In this document: positions 23,671-36,000 of the stretch, piece by piece
How positions within the stretch are numbered: the stretch's first letter is position 1
Layout of the letters: each line of letters begins with the position of its first letter
From: Parietaria judaica
Lineage: Eukaryota > Streptophyta > Magnoliopsida > Rosales > Urticaceae
Reading direction: 5' to 3'
Length of the DNA: 64,000 nt
NCBI GenBank assembly: GCA_954871525.1
Contig: OX940868.1
Coordinates: 23,121,056-23,185,055, forward strand
The notes under the pieces: model-generated
Told to the model about the DNA's origin: nothing
Database searches by the model: none
The model's input: the letters and a program-made list of their open reading frames with translations, nothing else
Position numbers and translations under genes: made by a program

Positions 23671-24044
23671 GGAGAAAGCCTGAACTGGGCTTGGGCTTAA
23701 TATGGTCATAAGAATTTATCTTTAAAACATTATCATGGAACCATTTAAAAGTATCATATGTGTTTTTAACGAAAAAATATTTTTGTATGATCGAATGATA
23801 TTTTTTTGTTTATATTTGCATTGTATAATAATATTTTGTTTAATATGTTTTCTATATTTAATTATTTTATAAAAAAAAATGTCATTAAATAACAATATTT
23901 GTTATTATGATTAAACATGTTAAACAATTTTGTTTGACCCGTGAACCAGATCGGAAGCGGAGCTCGAGTGAACTGTGAATGGTGATTTTTTCTTTATTTA
24001 TTTTGTTTGACTCACTATTTAAAATAATAACATTTAATAATAAT

Positions 24045-25265
24045 TGTTGAGGTGAAAAAATCATCTCCGCAATCACGGAGGCACGATTGGTGTAATCCTG
24101 TTTATAGATTACATCAAAGTTCGGGTCTTTCCGTTAAAACTATATCACGTTGAATAAGATGGGCTTTTTAGGATGAATCAGATTATTTGGGTGAGTCTCA
24201 ATTGTTGACGTGGTTTCCCACCTCAAACAGTCAAGTGTGACTTGTGAGCGTATGATATTTTTGAATAGAACAATTTGGTGGAATTCGATCTCTCACGTTG
24301 CAAGTTCTCGATTCACTCACGATATATGTATATATATATAAAAGCAATATAAATGAGACGACGGATTTTTTATAGAGGTTCGTCCCAAGGCGGTAGTTGA
24401 CTACTTTCTCTGTTAGTTTATTGCGACAATTGACATAGACGGATAGCTACAGACAGCTTAATCACGCCTAGGAATGGAAACGAATAGAAAATAAGGGAAA
24501 GAATACAACAAAATCTCAAGTGAGAAAAAATGCCGGGTAGAAGCTTTCGGTGTATTCTCTCAGGGTTGCAAGTATGCGTGTGTGTTGATCTGAGCTTGAG
24601 CTTGGTATTCATAGGCTTCAATTCATCCCGTTGGTCTTCCAAGAATCATGGGGTCTTCCCTCTCATGCTGACCGGGCTGAATGGACGACCTTGCTACACG
24701 TGTCCCATGACTTTGTTCTCGTCGTCGTGTTTGAATTATGCCGGGTAGAAGCTTTCGGTGTATTCTCTCAGGGTTGCAAGTATGTGTGTGTGTTGATCTG
24801 AGCTTGAGCCTGGTATTTATAGGCTTCAATTCTTCTCGTTGGTCTTCCAAGAATCATGGGGTCTTCTCTCCGTGCTGACCGGGCTGAATGGACGACCTTG
24901 CTACACGTGTCCCATGACTTTGTTCTCATCGTCGTGTTTGAATTATGCCCGTTGGAGGCTTGACTCCGTGCTCCTGGTCTTCCGCTTGGATTTGAAGTGG
25001 GATGCCGGGTAGAGAATATGACAACTCTACCCTCGCCTTTCTGGATTGATGTCGAATGGATATTGGGCCTTAGAGCTATTTGGGCCGAGTGGCCTTGTAT
25101 CCGTTGGTTTTGGTCTGATTGAGAATCTCATTGGGCTTCTCAATTGGGCTTTTGCGAATACCAATTTATTTCTTTAAAGCCTTTTATCTTTGTTTTTAAA
25201 TTTAATTAATTCACAATTTTAACACTTTATGTCATATTAAATAATGGCGAATTTGTACATCAACA
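24045..25265. mobile_element. Diverged solo LTR related to the one at 37791-38469
   Basis: It begins TGTTGAGGTGAAAAAATCA and ends GGCGAATTTGTACATCAACA. The intact solo LTR at 37.8 kb begins TGTTAAGGTGAAAAAATCA and ends GGCGAAATCGTACATCAACA. Both share TTTCCGTTAAAACTA about 90 bp in. This copy is about 540 bp longer, partly because of the internal 208-bp tandem duplication. The flanking bases (ataat on the left, tcaat on the right) agree at only three of five positions, so the target duplication has decayed or an end is misplaced. Confidence 0.7.
24530..24944. repeat. Tandem duplication of a 208-bp unit inside the LTR
   Basis: The units start at 24530 and 24738, each with atgccgggtagaagctttcg, and end with catgactttgttctc..gtttgaatt. 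They differ at only a few positions, for example gcgtgtg/gtgtgtg. A third partial start (atgcccgttgg) follows at 24945. The duplication is recent compared with the host LTR. Confidence 0.92.
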
Positions 25266-26477
25266 TCAATGTCCACGGACAAAGTAAGAGACGAATATCT
25301 TCTTCTTTTTAAAGTTCATCCCATTTTGATAGCTACGTTCTGTATTATTTTATTGATATTTGGGGATAAAAAGATACGAGCAAGAACATATTAAAGGAGA
25401 GGAGAAATGAGAAGTAATTATAGATTTTCTCTATGCAATGAATACATTCCAGTCATTTTCTCTCTCAAAAAGTTGCCCAAAGAGTCCTGTAAGGCCCCTT
25501 TTTCTGATGTATAAGCTGTATATTTGTAGTCTTCATCTTTGAATATATTTTTCTTCAATGTGCTGAGTAAATGAGTATTTGATTCTGCCTTTAATTCCCT
25601 TCATTGAGTATCTTCCTTGAATTATGCCACTAATTGTCGTGTCATCAATTTTTTGTTTTAAGGTACTTAAATGCGTCTTTATTTGTGTATTTGGTATTGT
25701 TGGCGTCCAAATTTGTTGACCAGGTGACCAGCTCGTCGCTCGGGCGACCGAATTTGGCATGTTGTGTTTGGGAAGCCATAATTTATTGCTTGGGTGTCGG
25801 ATTTGCGCATTCTATATATCAAATTGAAGCTTGAGACGATGAATTCGCGACTACGCGACTAGTTCTTCAAGATTCCTATTATAACTGAGTCGATAAGACG
25901 AGATATAGAGATTGTTCCAACAAAACAACAAAGATAGTTGACTTCTTCCAACTAAGTTGAACCTATAAAATGCCCAAACAATTATGGGCCAAAAATTTTA
26001 AGTTTACTTTGAATAATATACTAAGCCCATTGAGTTTCATCAAGAATTAATGGTATAAAATTTGTGCAATTATACTAAGTAGTGAACTGACACCGCGCTA
26101 ATTAATTTGATAATCTATTATAACTGAAAACTATACATCTACTTAAAGCTGAACAGTTGATCAATTTTCTTTCATATAATATCATTTTTATAGTAAATAT
26201 GATCATATTGGTTTTTTGTTTTTTTTTTGAAATAAATTATTATCATGATTATTTTCGTCAATTCATTATCATTGTAAGACTAAATGAATGATTAATTTCG
26301 AGAAAAAAAAGAGAGTAAACGAATCAAAATTCATTGTAACACGATCCTAAAATCAACTAAAAATCCATAACATTTATAAAACAACTCAAGTGAAAAATCA
26401 AACTCAAAGCCTCGAAAAATGAAGCCTAAAACCTTATGTCTACTGTATTAATATATATGAAGCATATATCTATGTTA

Positions 26478-26584
26478 GCAATTTTTTGCTACGTGCACGG
26501 ATCCACATCAGCCTCGTTTCCGACAAAATAACGAATTAAACCTTTAATTAGGTGTCGTGGGCTCGTACGCGTGGCAAAAATTGC
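26478..26584. mobile_element. Tiny MITE, about 107 bp
   Basis: The ends are imperfect inverted repeats of about 25 bp: GCAATTTTTTGCTACGTGCA on the left, and the reverse complement of GTACGCGTGGCAAAAATTGC on the right. The flanks repeat TATGTTA (26471-26477 and 26585-26591), extendable to 9 bp if the shared GC is counted. This suggests a Mutator-like family, but the exact end and TSD length are ambiguous. Confidence 0.6.
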
Positions 26585-26784
26585 TATGTTAGCAACACAT
26601 GTTTGTCCACATGACCAGAGTTAACGAGTAAGTTAACCGCTTTGCGAAAAATGGAGTGGTCAACATCCTAAATGAGACCATGTGTACATTTGCCACCACT
26701 TTTCGAGGGATTCTTTGACCAAACTTTGAGTATTTTTTTACTGCCATTAACTCTAATAATTATTAGATGAAGTGATATCGCTAA

Positions 26785-27902
26785 TAGGGGTGAAAAATTT
26801 GTACTCGGTTCCCGGTTTTGTCCCGGTTCTGGTCCCGGAACCGGACCGTTTTTTGCAAAAAAATCAGTTTTTTCTTTTTAGTATAACCTAAAAAGGGACG
26901 TCCCGGTTCCGGTTTGAAAAACCAAAACCAAAACCAATTCAAAATATGAAATTCCCGGTTTTCTTGTCCCGGTTCCGGTTTTATGTCGTTTTGTTATAAG
27001 TTGTCGTTTTTTAGCATGTCATTTCTTTTATGTCGTTTACTATTATGTTTTTAATCTATTATTTTATTTTTTCAGCCCATTATTTTAACATGTCATTTAT
27101 TTTTCAGCCATTACACGGTATTTTATTTAACACGTCATATCTTATATGTTGTTTTGTTATAAAAAAAATAATTTGTTTGTACTCGGTATTTACTATTTAG
27201 CATTTTAGACTCGGTGTTTTGCACTGAGATTTGAATTTGGTATTGTTAAGTTCACGACGTGAACTCGGATCTTGCATTTTTTTATTTTTTATTTTGCTTT
27301 TGTACTCGGATTTGGTATTTTACGTTTTGGATTTACTCGGATTTGGTATTTTACATTTTGTATTTACTCGGATTTGGTCATTTTCATGTTTCTATCTTGG
27401 ATTTTGTCCCGGATTTGTCCCGGTTTTTGTCTCGAATTTTGGTCCTAAAAAAATCGGGATTTTTATTGGTGTCCTGGTCCCGGTCCCGGTTCTGATTTGC
27501 ACTGAGATTTGAATTTGGTATTGTTAAGTTCACGACGTGAACTCGGATCTTGCATTTTTTTATTTTTTATTTTGCTTTTGTACTCGGATTTGGTATTTTA
27601 CGTTTTGGATTTACTCGAATTTGGTATTTTACATTTTGTATTTACTCGGATTTGGTCATTTTCATGTTTCTATCTTGGATTTTGTCCCGGATTTGTCCCG
27701 GTTTTTGTCTCGAATTTTGGTCCTAAAAAAATCGGGATTTTTATTGGTGTCCTGGTCCCGGTCCCGGTTCTGATTTAAATAAAAAACAAGGATTTTTTCA
27801 GAACCAAAACCAAAACTGGGACAGAAAACTGTGTCCCGGTTTTTCCGGGACAGGGACAAAAAAACGTCAAATTCCCGGTTCCCGGTTCTGGTTTCAGCCC
27901 TA
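26785..27902. mobile_element. Non-autonomous hAT-like element, 1118 bp, TSD atcgctaa
   Basis: The left end is TAGGGGTGAAAAATT and the right end is GGTTTCAGCCCTA, giving imperfect short terminal inverted repeats. An exact 8-bp duplication, atcgctaa, flanks it (26777-26784 and 27903-27910), diagnostic of hAT insertion. The subterminal regions are packed with CCCGGTT/AACCGGG motifs in both orientations, as in hAT transposase-binding arrays. There is no transposase. The small open frames inside, repeated twice, come from the internal duplication and are not genes. Confidence 0.88.
27221..27776. repeat. 278-bp direct tandem duplication inside the hAT-like element
   Basis: The units begin at 27221 and 27499 with gcactgagatttgaatttgg and run to cccggtcccggttctgattt. 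The only difference I noticed is ctcggatttgg versus ctcgaatttgg. The near identity implies a recent event, or gene conversion, within an older element. Confidence 0.93.
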
Positions 27903-28149
27903 ATCGCTAATGTCGTTAGCTGAATTTTCAACAGTAAGAACTTAAAATAAATGGTTTTTCAATAAATATACAATTGATGGAACCATGACGATAGGTTTAA
28001 GGGCAAGACAGTCATTTCACTTTGTCAATTTAGCCTATTTATGTCATTAAAGATATTTTATCGCTATTTGCGTCCTAATAAAAAGGGAGTTCGTGTGTCG
28101 AAATTGTGTTCGAGTCCTGATGTAAAGATGAAACAAAACTGTATATATA

Positions 28150-29940
28150 TCATGTTCGGTATTGCTCAATGAGTCTGATTAGGCTATAAGTCTCAGAATC
28201 TGGCCTAGCTCCTCCCAGAATCATCCTTGTAAGAAGATTGGGATCATATACACTGGCCTTCACGTAAGCCTTGATCAACGCATTGTAAACAAAAGAGTAT
28301 CTACTATACTTAGCCATTCTCAACTCTTTGAACAGCTTCTTTGCATTCTCGACATTGCCAATTTCGGCAAAACCCTCGACTATTAGCAGCGTGGTCTCCA
28401 GCCACGGCGTCGAGTTTCTAACCACGTTCGTCATAGTCATCTCCGCTCCCTTCTCCAAAGTCTTCGCGGCCTCCTCGACCAATCCTGCTTTCAAGCAACC
28501 AAGAGCTAGATGCCTACACGTTATCGCATTTGGTTTACAGTTCTGTTTTGTCATTTCCCTGTAGATTCCGGCAGCTTCCTTGACGAGCCCGTGCCTGCAA
28601 TACACCGAAAGCATAGCGTTGAACTGCTCGGTAGATTTTAAACCCTTTTTCGATTTCATTTCGGCCCAAATTTCTTCGGCCCGGTCGAGCCGGTTGATCC
28701 TGCCGAACGATTCGATTGCCAAAATGTAACTTTTTGACCTAACAAGAGGTAAATCTTTGACTGCTTCCCATGTCTCGTCTACTTCCTTTGATTTTCCCAA
28801 ATAGCCGTTTAACATTATAAGAACGTCAAGCATAGACCAGTTATTTCCCGTCATAGACTTCTTTATGGCTTTGACGTAGACTTCGGCAACGGTTTTAAGC
28901 CGAGCAACAACATGCGCCGTCGCTATGATGCAGAAGGATATCTCATTTGGTTCGATATTGGCACGTTTCATGTCGGTCACTACCTTCATTAGGCCTTCTA
29001 TGTCGTGTTCGTTTGCTTCTATCTTCATGAGAATGTTGTACGTCTGAGACGTGTGGAGGTACTTTGTCGGCCTTCATCTGAGTGAGGATTTTCGGTATCA
29101 GCTTCTTACGCCGAGAGGAGAAATGTAAGATTATGAGTCGGTTAAAAACCAAGTGCGAAATGGGGTAATCGTGTTCCCTCATTTTCTTCATATATTCGAG
29201 TGAAAGCCGAATGGCGCCTTTATCCAAGCACGCAATCACGAGATTGGTGTAAAGGAGCTCGCTTTGGAACTCCGAAGGGACGCAGGAGAAGAGTTTCTCA
29301 CCTTGCGATATCCCGTGTATCTTAATTGTGAATCCCAACAAGAACGAGTAATCCAATTCCCTTGGCCGGTACGGCCGCTCCCGGATCACCCATTCCATGA
29401 CCTGTTAAAAGCATTGTCGATGTATCATCTTACTGTTATAAGTAAATTACGCAAAATTTCGCCCTCACTTGGGAATTTTTAAGTACCCTATAAATAAGGT
29501 GTAAATCGTGAGTATAAAATACGAAAAATCGACTACAAGAAACTATACAATTACAAACAAATAACTCATACCTACATGAAACCATAGCAGGAAGAGGAAG
29601 AAAGTGTAACCTGAAGAGCGTGTTTGTACATCTTGAGCTTTCTGAGGCGATTAATGGCGTGGAAAATGTCGCCTCTGTGAACGGTAAATCCCTCGCCCAT
29701 CCAGCTCTGGAAAGCTGACAGAATCGGTTCTTCTCTTCCCAGTCTCTCAATCTGATAAGACAAGCAAGGTCTGGTTTCTTCTTCTTGTTTCGATTCCGAT
29801 GTTTCGTTTGGAAGATCACTACGAGCTTGGGTGCATATAGAACCAGAAATAGGTGCAGCTTTTTTGGCATTCAAATACGGAAGACGGACTGTTCGATTTA
29901 TTGACTGTGCGAGCCTGCGAAGGCTTATCGTTTGAATCAT
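28150..29940 (-). CDS. P-class pentatricopeptide repeat protein, probably mitochondrial; frameshifted
   Basis: Two exons on the minus strand: 29611-29940 (110 codons) and 28150-29401. The product would be about 526 residues. The N-terminus (MIQTISLRRLAQSINRTVRL) is Arg/Ser-rich with few acidic residues, like a mitochondrial presequence. The body has degenerate PPR helices, for example KMYKHALQ|VMEWVIRERP, LVIACLDKG, YNILMKIEAN, NAMLSVYCRHGLVKEA, HLALGCLKAGLVEEA and YNALIKAYVKA. It ends EQYRT. Such proteins bind organelle RNA. It resembles the Arabidopsis At1g02150/At1g07590-type subgroup (from memory). At 29041-29050 the frame shifts: upstream reads ...KVPPHVSD, downstream reads TYNILMK, and one base must be removed to join them. 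Any intron would be under about 25 bp, too short. It is a sequencing/assembly error or a recent null allele. Both halves otherwise look intact. Confidence 0.85.
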
Positions 29941-31791
29941 TCGTCCTCAATACGAGCAAGCCAACGGGCTTCATTCATGAATATACGCCCTTTACCTGCA
30001 TCATAAGAACTATTACGAGCGAGCAGCAATAACTCCGGATACATTTGTGCAATAAACAATTATACATAACCTTCTATGTTCAAATTCTGTAGTTTATGTA
30101 TAGAATTTTGCGTTGTACATCATTATACCACATTGGCATCAGAATTAAGCATCAATATCTACATGATTAGAACTTGATTCTGGATTAATATAAGCTGTAA
30201 AACTATATTATCAAGTCATGTAATGATTTCCATGCATTTATTTATTCGCCAAGACTTACTCATTTCACATATACACTCTTCCGATCAAGAACTAGTCTTA
30301 GAAGCTATGTATAATATATATACATAATTATATATATATATATGGGATAGTAGCGGCCAGGGACGGAACCAGGAATCAGACTAGGGGGTGACGAGGCATT
30401 TTTTTGACATACACAATACATTTCCCGGAGCATTATCGACGGGATACTTCCATGGTCGTAAACCTGCAGTTCAATCGGCGAATCAACACTTTTTCTTTTA
30501 AAGAATAAATCAATATTAAGTGTTCATCTACAATAGTGAACAAGACCAAACCCCCTCTTAAATTTTAAGTCCTATAATTAATTTATCAAAGCTAAATCAA
30601 ACCAATCAAAAATTATTTTTTAATCAAGTAATGTAAATATACTACAGTGGGCCAAAAATGACATAACCCTAGCCACAAGGGCAGAATGAGATAAATTCTT
30701 AAATATATTACTTGAAATTAAACAAAAGAATCCAAAATGTAAATCTGAGGACTAAGAATAAACCCTAAATTCATTACTTGAATTGAAGAAAATAAACCCT
30801 AATTTAAATAATTGTATATGCAATTACCGTAAAAAAAAAAAAAAAAAAAAAAAACCTAAATTCATTACTTGAATTTAAGAAAACGCTGCTGTGACAGTGT
30901 CGGTGCAAGGAAGAAGAAGAAGCTATGGCGCTGGACAAGAAGGCCTCCTCGTGAGACTGGTCTACCTTGAACCGATTCGCCGAGAGGAGGATAGTGAGAA
31001 GGAAATAGGGAAGAAGACTATAGTCAACAACTATTAGATTGACTTCTACACACTAATACACGTTTTACATTACTATTTGTTTTATAATTATTAATTAAAA
31101 CACTATTAAGTATAGTAAAAAAAATATTTTAAAAAAAGTTGGGGGTGACATTTGTCACCCCCACCATCAAGTGGTTCCGTCCCTGGTAGCGGCAAAATAT
31201 CTAAATTATAGTCGAATGTGCCGGCACGTAACTAAGTTCTTTTTTAGATGGAAAAGTTACCCAAGTTAAGTAAAAGAATAGCCCGTCCAATTTGTGTATA
31301 AAAAGTCTGTTAGGACGGTTTCTATTTTTATTTTATGTTTTTATTTTTTGAAAATCTGTTTGGTTAGTATTTCTATCTATGCTTTTCATTAACATTTTTC
31401 AGAAAATCTGTTTGATCGTTATTTAACTAAGAAAATATTTTTAGAAACACATTTTTTACCTTTGAATTTTACACATAGAATAGAAAAAACTATTTGGTGT
31501 TTTTTAGAAATAAATAAGCCATATACAATATATTTTATTTCAATATAAATATAATAAATATTGTAATTTGTAATTATAATTTACTATAGAAATATATATT
31601 TATATATTATTATTTTATTTATATTTAATTTGTAATATATAAAAAATTTAATTTTTTTTATTTTACTAAAATACATATTTTAACATAGATATTTTTCAAA
31701 TTTTATAATTTAATAAGAAATATATATTAATAAATTATGCCTTTATAGATATATATATTTATAATTAAGTACTTTAGCGCTATTATGCCTT

Positions 31792-31823
<32 letters not shown>

Positions 31824-32440
31824 TCCTATTAATTATTAAATAAAGGATTACAAACACCAATTGGTAGAATTTTTAAACAATCACTACATTTCTATTGTGT
31901 TTCTTCACCTAGACATATCTTCAAACACGCTATAGGCGTTCATATATTTCTGACATATATATATATATGTCGAACGTATATATAGGCATTCATATATTTC
32001 TTCAAACACACTATAGGCGTTCATATATAACTTTCAAGCATATATATATATAAATTATGATTATAAATACACTTTCAAACGTAGAAAATCGAAACATTGA
32101 TCGATTTCTATTATATTTTTGTGGCATAATATACACCTCCAAACTTATACACACACACATACAAACATGAACAGCACGATCGATATCCATTATATATATG
32201 TATATAAGCTCAGAAACAAGCGTAATTCGAAATCGATGAAGCTAACCTAAGTGAGCTTCTGGACATGGCGATTCGATTCCGAAGCAGACACGAAGATAGA
32301 CGAACACCAACGTCTAAACTCTAAAGGGAGAAAAAAAAAGGCAAACAAATAGCGACTAAGTTTTTAATATCGTCCGTCCACGTGTCATGAACGAATCGTG
32401 GCCGTCCATTTCCCCTTCACTCCACAGCAACGTACGTGAC
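29941..32440. other. Intergenic DNA between the PPR gene and XEG113
   Basis: It contains the nested hAT-like element at 30358-31185. From about 31,300 to 32,200 it is extremely AT-rich, with TA tracts (31792-31815, 31957-31969) and three copies of an ataggc(g/a)ttcatatat unit near 31933, 31982 and 32012. No gene is seen. The last ~200 bp are the promoter side of XEG113. Confidence 0.55.
30358..31185. mobile_element. Non-autonomous hAT-like element, 828 bp, TSD gtagcggc
   Basis: It has terminal inverted repeats: CAGGGACGGAACCA on the left and TGGTTCCGTCCCTG on the right, exact over 14 bp. Flanking 8-bp duplications gtagcggc (30350-30357 and 31186-31193) identify a hAT insertion. Just inside, aGGGGGTGAC and GTCACCCCC add a second inverted pair. 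It holds a poly(A) run (30832-30854) and no transposase. The DNA it split (gggatagtagcggc|aaaatat) looks like the start of an older Mutator-like MITE. Confidence 0.9.
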
Positions 32441-32449
32441 AGTGACACC

Positions 32450-33014
32450 CCTGTTCCGAGAACCGAAACACGCGAATAAAACACAGAGAGAGAGAGAGAG
32501 AGCTTGGGGTTGCGTTGACTTTCGCCGGAAGTCATCCCTCTCTTCATCGTCGCCGCCGTCAGGGGGTGCAAGATCTGGAACGCCGGGCAGAGCTTCTAGA
32601 TCGATGATCTTCGTTCCCAATCTCATCTAATCTGGTAAATATTCATTGCTCCGTTGACTAATTCTAGTTAAAAATTAAGACTTTTTTTTAAGGTTTTTTG
32701 CTCCATTGATCAGCTTCGAAGGTAATCCTAGGAACACTCGCTGGTTTCCAGTTTCTGTTTTAGTTTGTTAGACTTGTTTAGATGAAAACGCAAACTATTG
32801 ATTCAATCCAGACAAGAAGAAGTATGATATAATGCAAGTCCCTGTTTCGTTGAAGTAGATGACGGGCTTGATATAATGTGACCCGGGTTTAGGAACACGA
32901 ATTCGTAAACGTGACGAGGTTCGGAACAAGTCGGAAGATGACTTCCTGTCGAACTATTTAGTCATCAACATTGAGAGACAGATTGCTGAGGTTTTTAGTT
33001 TTCGTGGTATGCAG
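32450..33014 (+). promoter_or_regulatory. Probable 5' leader with intron of the XEG113-like gene
   Basis: A GAGA tract (about 32486-32502) and a GC-richer block end at a good donor, AATCTG|GTAAAT (intron from 32635). A plausible acceptor, GTATGCAG|CGAAG, lies at 33013-33014, 22 bp before the ATG. The leader exon contains a short upstream reading frame (ATG at 32604, stop within nine codons) that could dampen translation. Predicted from sequence signals only. Confidence 0.45.
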
Positions 33015-33036
33015 CGAAGAAGAGGAAAGGGTGAAG

Positions 33037-36000
33037 ATGAGTTGGCGCAGCTCCATAGAGGACGCGGCCAAATCGAAGCCTCTTTTCATCACAATATACG
33101 CGACGGTTATTATCGGGATATTGGTTTCGTCTTTCTATGTCTTCTCCGCTATCTACACGTCTCCTCTTTCTCCTTCCACCTCCTCTTTCAGTAAGTATCT
33201 CTCTCTTTCTGCTTATTATCCATGCCTTGAATTATTCTCAATATCTATTCTAATCCCTGAAGTAGGTTCTCAAGCATCCAATTTGTCAAGCCCGACACCG
33301 CTAACTCCAACTTCAGTCGTAAGCTTGGCTTCGATTTGGAATGCTCCATCGAACAATAAGAAAATGCCCCCCTTGGATGATTTTCGATTGACCAAGGAAC
33401 TTATTGAGAAAAGGGTCAAAGACAACGTCATCATTGTCACATTCGGTAACTACGCATTCATGGATTTTATTCTGACATGGGTGAAGCATTTGACAGATCT
33501 CGGGCTCTCTAACCTTATTATCGGTAAGAAGCTTCTCTCGGAACTTGGTTCTTGTATGCTTTGCCCGTTCTCATACATTTTGGTATTTAGGGGCCATGGA
33601 CACCAAGTTGTTGGAAGCTTTGTACTGGAAAGGAATTCCGGTTTTTGACATGGGCAGCCACATGAGCACAATAGACGTTGGATGGGGCACTCCCACTTTT
33701 CACAAGATGGGGCGGGAAAAAGTCATTCTCATAGATTCCTTCCTTCCTTTCGGCTACGAGCTATTGATGTGTGACACCGACATGGTCTGGTTAAAGGTGC
33801 GCTACTTGAAACTCGTCATTTATCGTTTATCCATTATTCATTCTTTGTTAATGGAACAGGATCCTCTTCCTTATCTTGCTCGTTATCCCGAGGCTGACGT
33901 ATTGACTTCTAGTGATCAAGTTGTACCGACCGTTGTTGATGACAGCCTCGACATTTGGGATAGAGGTAAGCTCGCAAAATGAAATACAACGACAAAACTT
34001 TGTCTCAAGAACTGCATATAACTGAAAAGTGTACTGTGTTTTTTTCTTTTTTCTTTCGGTTTGGCAAGAAAGATAAGATTGTCCATAAGCTCAGTAGAGG
34101 CAGCCTATTAAAGGCTTCGATGAATGTGATGTTGGAAATATTGGGATTTGATTAGGGTACCGATTGTTCTTGAAAACATTTGAAAAATTTCTCTAATTCT
34201 GTTCCTATCTCATGTTTATATTTTTACAGTGGGTGGGGCCTACAATATCGGAATCTTTCATTGGAGGCCGACTGATTCTGCCAAGAAATTGGCGAAGGAA
34301 TGGAAAGACATGCTTCTTGCCGATGATAAGATTTGGGATCAGAACGGGTTCAACGACTTGGTTCACAAGAGGTTAGGACCGTCAGTGGACAAAGATAGTG
34401 GGCTCGTGTACGCTTACGATGGAAATCTCAAGCTCGGGATTTTACCAGCCACCATATTCTGCAGTGGACACACGTATTTTGTCCAGGTTTAACTTTTGTA
34501 CAGATTGACCAAGTAAAGATATCGTAGCCCGATTTCTAAGGTGCTGTGTGAAATAACAGGCGATGTATCAACAATTGAGATTGGAGCCTTATGCCGTGCA
34601 CACGACGTTTCAGTACGCTGGCACCGAAGGAAAACGCCACAGACTGCGAGAAGCTATGGTGTTCTATGATCCACCTGAGTACTATGACACACCGGGTACG
34701 TCTTGATGTAGTTTTCTCGATGCTGATAAATAATAAGCCGTAAACGTCAACAATATTCTAGCGGAGTAGTCTCTTAATTCTCTCACTAGTTTTATCACTT
34801 CTTAAAGCTTTTCGAAATTTTTTGACGGAATCTATTTGGTTGATTGGAGGACTATTCATAAGTACATATGAGTATCTGGTTACATACATAATTATTAAAA
34901 GGGTTAATGGTTACTAATGTACCCCAGTTGAGTACAATTTTGGTACATTTGCCACCATTAACCCTTGGGACTTTATCGTAAATGAACCATTTCAGGAACT
35001 TTTTCCTGAAATAACTGAAAACGAAATCGTAGACGAAGCAAGTATCAGTATGACAATCAACTCTTTTTGACTTGTTGCAGGAGGTTTCTTGTCATACAAG
35101 CCATCTATAAGTAAGAGCTTATTACTGGATGGGGAGCATACTATTGAGTCGCACTTTACTCTTATTAATTACCAGGTATGCTTTGTCGTAAGCTAATTCG
35201 GTTAAATTCTGCCATTCCTTTCTTATACGGATCAACAAAAATATCGCCTTTTTCAGATGAAAGAAATACGGACAGCTCTTGCAATTGCTTCTATTTTGAA
35301 TCGTACCCTGGTGAGAAATATCTGAGTTTATTAATCTTTTTTAGTTTTTGGAATATTTTTAATGATTACGCAAAGCAACATATTAGAAGATCATTGTTAA
35401 TCTTAAATGTGTGCTCTTAAGTACATATTAGAATATCTTCGAATATATTAAGATCTTGAGTCTGTTTGTGTGTGGTGCAGGTTATGCCTCCATTGTGGTG
35501 CAGATTGGATAGGCTGTGGTTTTCGCATCCCGGAATTCTGCCGGGAACGATGACTAGACAACCCTTTCTTTGCCCTCTTGACCATGTATTCGAGGTATAT
35601 CCCGCTTATCGTTATCTTTTTATTGCCTAGGAAAGTGGCTCTTATAACCACTAAGTTTGTTAGAATTGTAAGAAGTCCTCTTCATCTTTTTTATTTCCAT
35701 TTATACTTGCGACTACATTTTTTTAATCCGTTATCTCTTCTTTTTGCTTCATCATTTCTTGAAGTATACATAAACCATCTTTATGATCCAAAATCAGTGA
35801 ACTCGGAACGGGAATTTGGCAAACCTTCCCTAACCCAATCTCCCCTCTTTTGAGAGAGATTAAGTTTATAAATGGTTTTTGGCTCCTTTTTCATTAGTTC
35901 AAGCTCTCTTCAATAGAGAAAAGATTACAACTTAATGGGCCGGACCAGACCCGACTCAATTGAACCTTGATTGAGTATCACCATCAATCAAGATGTCCAT

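Larger units (their letters stand above)
23680..28149. other. Repeat-rich intergenic DNA between NDUFB8 and the PPR gene
   Basis: No gene is supported. The interval holds a diverged LTR (24045-25265) with a 208-bp internal tandem repeat, a tiny MITE (26478-26584) and a hAT-like element (26785-27902) with a 278-bp internal duplication. The remaining stretches (23.7-24.0, 25.3-26.4 and 27.9-28.1 kb) are plain AT-rich DNA. Confidence 0.6.

Noticed and set aside
27231..27778. Two almost identical plus-strand frames (MNLVLLSSRREL...) that looked like a duplicated gene pair
   Set aside because: They lie wholly inside the 278-bp tandem duplication of a hAT-like element and are low-complexity Phe/Leu-rich translation of its repeats.
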